Shown here: positions 61,781 through 64,000 of the stretch, piece after piece
Layout: every line of letters starts with the position of its first letter
Position numbering within the stretch: the first letter of the stretch is position 1
Origin: Propionispira raffinosivorans DSM 20765
Lineage (GTDB): Bacteria; Bacillota; Negativicutes; Selenomonadales; Selenomonadaceae
Direction of reading: 5' to 3'
DNA length: 64,000 nt
NCBI RefSeq assembly: GCF_000381065.1
Contig: NZ_KB905844.1
Span: forward strand, 66,262-130,261
The notes under the pieces: generated by a model
Database searches by the model: none
Told to the model about the DNA's origin: nothing
Seen by the model: only the letters and a program-made list of their open reading frames with translations
Program-made: the position numbers and the translations under genes

Positions 61781-63007
61781 ATGCATAAAAATATAAAATT
61801 TTGGCAGGAAAAAATTTTCGTTAAAACATATGAAGTTGTTTTGGGCATTGTTATCGGCGAACATACAATACAGATTGTAAAACTGGATTGTAGAGGCAAA
61901 ATTCCGCTTTTATTACGAAGTATAGAGATTGAAATTCCGAAAATATATGAAGAGGATTCATTGGCGCTGCTGTATAAAGCTTTGCTGCAAAAAACAATTG
62001 ACGTTGAAGGCTTAGCTCAATGTGCAGCTGTGGTTGCTTTTTCGGCAAAAAACATTTTTTCTTGTCTGGCAGATTTTCCTGTTTTAGAAGGGGCGGCTTT
62101 ACGCGAAGCAATAAAATGGGATGTAGAAAAATATATTCCATTTTTAGAAGGTGAATATCATTATGATTTCAAAATTGTTGAAAAAAAAGAACTGAAGATC
62201 ACCGTGCGTATTGCGGCGATGGACAAAGTCTTGTTAGACACGGCAGCGACCGTTTTTCAGGTAAATTCAATGCCGCTGCTAGGTATTTTAGAAGCAAATG
62301 CATTGCAGGGTGAGTTTATTGAAGCAAATGAAATGGGCTTCGTTTGGCAATCTCATGCCGCGGTAGAGCAAACCATAGCTATTTCATCTGCGCTCGATAG
62401 CCAGTCAATTCTATCGCAGCCTGATAAAATTTTGCCAGCCGTAGAGACGATATTTTATAAAAACATTGACCGAGAACAAATTAATCTGTTGCCGTTTGCG
62501 CAGCGTGCCGATGAATTTGTCTTGTATCGATTATTCGCTGGCGTTTTAATTTTACTGATCTGTTGTTTTAGTAGTTGGTATGCTTATACTTGTGTAAAAA
62601 TCTATAATGTGGAACAGCAGCTGGCAAAAAATGATGCCGCCTTACAATTACTTGATGAGAGTGTCAGCCGCCGAGTAAAATTGGCTGAAACCAAACAGGA
62701 AATTGATGATAAAAATTCTATTTTAATCAATTTATCGAATCAAAAAATTTCTTGGTATGCTATGATGGTCCATTTAGGTAATTTAGTTGTTGATGATGTA
62801 TGGCTTACGGAAGTATATCTAAGTGATAAAAATGAGTTGAGTCTGCAAGGTAAAAGTTTAGATTATCAAGCTTTGGCATCTTTTGTAAAAAAATTTGAAA
62901 AAGATACATTGTTTTCTGAGGCGGCATTAATCAATTCAAAAAATATGCACGATGAAGCTTTTAACAAAGATATTACAGTATTTGAAATTACAGCAAAATT
63001 TAAATAA
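61781..63007 (+). CDS. pilMN: PilM-PilN fusion protein
   Basis: 408 residues joining two pilus alignment proteins. Residues about 15-175 match the first part of the actin-like PilM (EVVLGIVIGEHTIQIVKL, ALREAIKWDVEKYIPF). Residues 234-238 are INLLP, the N-terminal peptide by which PilN normally binds PilM. A membrane segment (about 251-271) and a PilN-like periplasmic part with coiled coil follow. The PilM half is only about 230 residues against about 350 normally, and its second lobe is not evident. GGGGAG precedes ATG 61781; ATG 61763 is also possible. Confidence 0.75.
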   Translation: MHKNIKFWQEKIFVKTYEVVLGIVIGEHTIQIVKLDCRGKIPLLLRSIEIEIPKIYEEDSLALLYKALLQKTIDVEGLAQCAAVVAFSAKNIFSCLADFPVLEGAALREAIKWDVEKYIPFLEGEYHYDFKIVEKKELKITVRIAAMDKVLLDTAATVFQVNSMPLLGILEANALQGEFIEANEMGFVWQSHAAVEQTIAISSALDSQSILSQPDKILPAVETIFYKNIDREQINLLPFAQRADEFVLYRLFAGVLILLICCFSSWYAYTCVKIYNVEQQLAKNDAALQLLDESVSRRVKLAETKQEIDDKNSILINLSNQKISWYAMMVHLGNLVVDDVWLTEVYLSDKNELSLQGKSLDYQALASFVKKFEKDTLFSEAALINSKNMHDEAFNKDITVFEITAKFK

Positions 63008-63020
63008 ATGTGGTGATATC

Positions 63021-63545
63021 ATGAAGTCTAAAAAACTGATATATCAGCTGATTTCTTTTCTGTTTGGTGTGATTTTTTTGAGTGTTACGGTGTACACGTT
63101 TGTTTATGTACCTCGCCAGCAAGAACTATTGGATTTGACAGCAGCTGTTACAGAAAAAGAAACAAGTATAATTTCAATTGAGAATTTTATGAATGAACAT
63201 CCTGATATGCCTGCTTATGAGCAAGAACTTCGGGAAAAAAACGATTTTTTGTCACAAATGTTACCCAATAATATGGAATTAAGCAGCTTTTTAAGCGAAG
63301 TTGAGAAAATGGCCGCCGCCAGCCAAGTTACTTTATTACAGATAAAACCGAATAAACTGATTTCAAAAGATAACTATCAAGAAATTCCCATTCTACTTGA
63401 GTTTCAGGGTAATTATTTTCAGATACTTCATTTTTTGCGACAAATAGAGGCTGCACGGCGCTTTAATAAAGGAAGCCATTTAAGTATCCAGACGCAAGAT
63501 GGTGTTTTAGTTTGTAAACTAGTTCTTAGTATTTATTCATTGTAA
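63021..63545 (+). CDS. pilO: Type IV pilus alignment protein PilO
   Basis: 174 residues: cytoplasmic tail, one membrane segment (about 9-30), a periplasmic coiled coil (about 35-70), and a ferredoxin-like domain with MLPNNMELSSFLSEVEKMA and the FQGNYFQILHFLRQIE segment typical of PilO. It follows pilMN by 13 nt; PilN and PilO normally pair. pilP and pilQ are not seen before aroC. The longer frame from 62952 runs inside pilMN; ATG 63021 after GGTGAT is preferred. Confidence 0.85.
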   Translation: MKSKKLIYQLISFLFGVIFLSVTVYTFVYVPRQQELLDLTAAVTEKETSIISIENFMNEHPDMPAYEQELREKNDFLSQMLPNNMELSSFLSEVEKMAAASQVTLLQIKPNKLISKDNYQEIPILLEFQGNYFQILHFLRQIEAARRFNKGSHLSIQTQDGVLVCKLVLSIYSL

Positions 63546-63626
63546 ATTGAGATGGAGTAGGAACTTATCGTATAATCCACTACAATGAGACAATTTTTTC
63601 TTTACCATACACTTGATTTGTACTGC

Positions 63627-63657
63627 TTGATAGAATAAACTATTAAATATGTATAAT
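63627..63657 (+). promoter_or_regulatory. Probable promoter of aroC
   Basis: TTGATA (63627-63632) and TATAAT (63652-63657) with a long, 19-bp spacer, so probably weak without help. The -10 lies inside the large inverted repeat at 63641-63683. Confidence 0.5.
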
Positions 63658-63683
63658 TGAACTGTTGATTTACATATTTAATA
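63641..63683 (+). promoter_or_regulatory. Perfect 13-bp inverted repeat at the aroC promoter
   Basis: TATTAAATATGTA (63641-63653) and TACATATTTAATA (63671-63683) are perfect reverse complements separated by 17 bp. The first arm covers the start of the -10 box and the second lies 23 bp before the aroC start. Confidence 0.6.
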
Positions 63684-63706
63684 ATTTATGGATGAGGTGC
63701 GTTACT

Positions 63707-64000
63707 ATGTTTCGTTTTTTGACGGCTGGAGAGTCTCACGGACAGTGCTTAACAGCAATTGTAGAAGGTATGCCAGCGGGACTGACAATTGATGTTGATG
63801 AAATCAATAAAGATATGGCACGCCGCCAACAAGGCTACGGCAGAGGCGGACGTATGTTAATTGAGACAGATAAAATGGAAATTCTTTCAGGTGTGCGTTT
63901 TGGCGAAACAATGGGAGATCCAGTTACAGTTAAAATTGCCAATAAAGATTGGGAAAATTGGACGGGGCGAATGTCAGTTTCAGGTAAACCAGAAGGACCT
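63707..64000 (+). CDS. aroC: Chorismate synthase (5' part, cut by the window end)
   Basis: The first 98 codons. FMN-dependent enzyme that forms chorismate from EPSP. Present motifs: MFRFLTAGESHGQCLTAI at the start and RRQQGYGRGGRMLIETD with the conserved arginines, followed by LSGVRFGETMGDPV. GATGAGGTG lies upstream. With aroE upstream, the pilus cluster is inserted between two shikimate pathway genes. Confidence 0.95.
   Translation, partial: MFRFLTAGESHGQCLTAIVEGMPAGLTIDVDEINKDMARRQQGYGRGGRMLIETDKMEILSGVRFGETMGDPVTVKIANKDWENWTGRMSVSGKPEGP

Noticed and set aside
63546-63600. Terminator after pilO
   Set aside because: A run of T occurs near 63594, but the preceding sequence forms only a poor, interrupted stem.
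1-64000. CRISPR arrays, prophage genes, insertion sequences with transposases, toxin-antitoxin or defence systems
   Set aside because: No regularly spaced repeats, integrase, transposase, phage structural or defence genes were seen; nearly all genes are housekeeping or pilus related.

Overview
The window is an AT-rich, almost fully coding chromosome segment, most likely from a Negativicutes (Selenomonadales-type) bacterium, a Firmicute with a diderm envelope. The gene order is Firmicute: dacF-rluB, aroA-cmk-plsC, yceD-rpmF-fapR-plsX-fab, rnc-smc-ftsY-ylxM-ffh-rpsP-khpA-ylqD-rimM-trmD-rplS-lepB-rbgA-rnhB. Three points favour Negativicutes in particular: an IspH protein fused to S1 domains, a FabK-type enoyl reductase, and a type IV pilus locus with PilM/N/O-like genes. 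The species cannot be fixed from sequence alone. I saw no prophage, transposase gene, CRISPR array or rRNA operon.

Layout. 1-9785: end of scpB, a D,D-carboxypeptidase, rluB, a flavoprotein, aroA, cmk, plsC, ispH-S1 fusion and a PDZ/DUF512 protein. 9804-17518: der, plsY, an ACT regulator with hom and thrB, a CCA-adding enzyme, a gamma-carbonic-anhydrase-like protein, ndk and a cobalamin adenosyltransferase. 17770-24833: an EF-G paralogue, tRNA-Gln(CUG), a secreted DUF4127 protein, rsmD, coaD, a coiled-coil protein and tmcAL. 24978-34392: yceD-rpmF, then the FapR-headed lipid operon fapR-plsX-fabH-fabK-fabD-fabG-acpP-fabK2-fabF-rnc. 34435-37513: a radical SAM protein and a small accessory group (thioesterase, HxlR regulator, metallo-beta-lactamase fold protein). 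37615-49345: the smc/SRP/translation cluster. 49649-54109: rnhB, a FliK-like and FlhB-C-like pair, yraN and ubiX. 54230-64000: aroE, an eleven-gene type IV pilus cluster, and the start of aroC.

How the genes work together. The fab block holds most of fatty acid elongation (no fabZ or acc genes here) behind a promoter with a palindrome fitting a FapR operator. plsX, plsY and plsC make phosphatidic acid from its products. smc-ftsY-ylxM-ffh joins chromosome organisation to protein targeting. The pilus block supplies two ATPases, a platform protein, a prepilin peptidase, a major pilin, four minor pilins, a fused PilM-PilN and PilO.

The least explained signal is a dispersed, non-coding, imperfectly palindromic repeat. 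Two copies are about 150 bp, one is compact at about 117 bp, and two are single-end remnants. All lie in intergenic gaps just upstream of genes. The central hairpin is kept in all three complete copies, with two compensated base-pair changes between two of them. Other points of note are the PilM-PilN fusion, phased GTCTAC repeats over the rbgA promoter, a perfect 13-bp inverted repeat at the aroC promoter, and a second FabK-like enzyme with a cysteine cluster. Several gene starts were moved inward because the longest reading frame began inside a promoter, hairpin or ribosome binding site. TTG starts are common.
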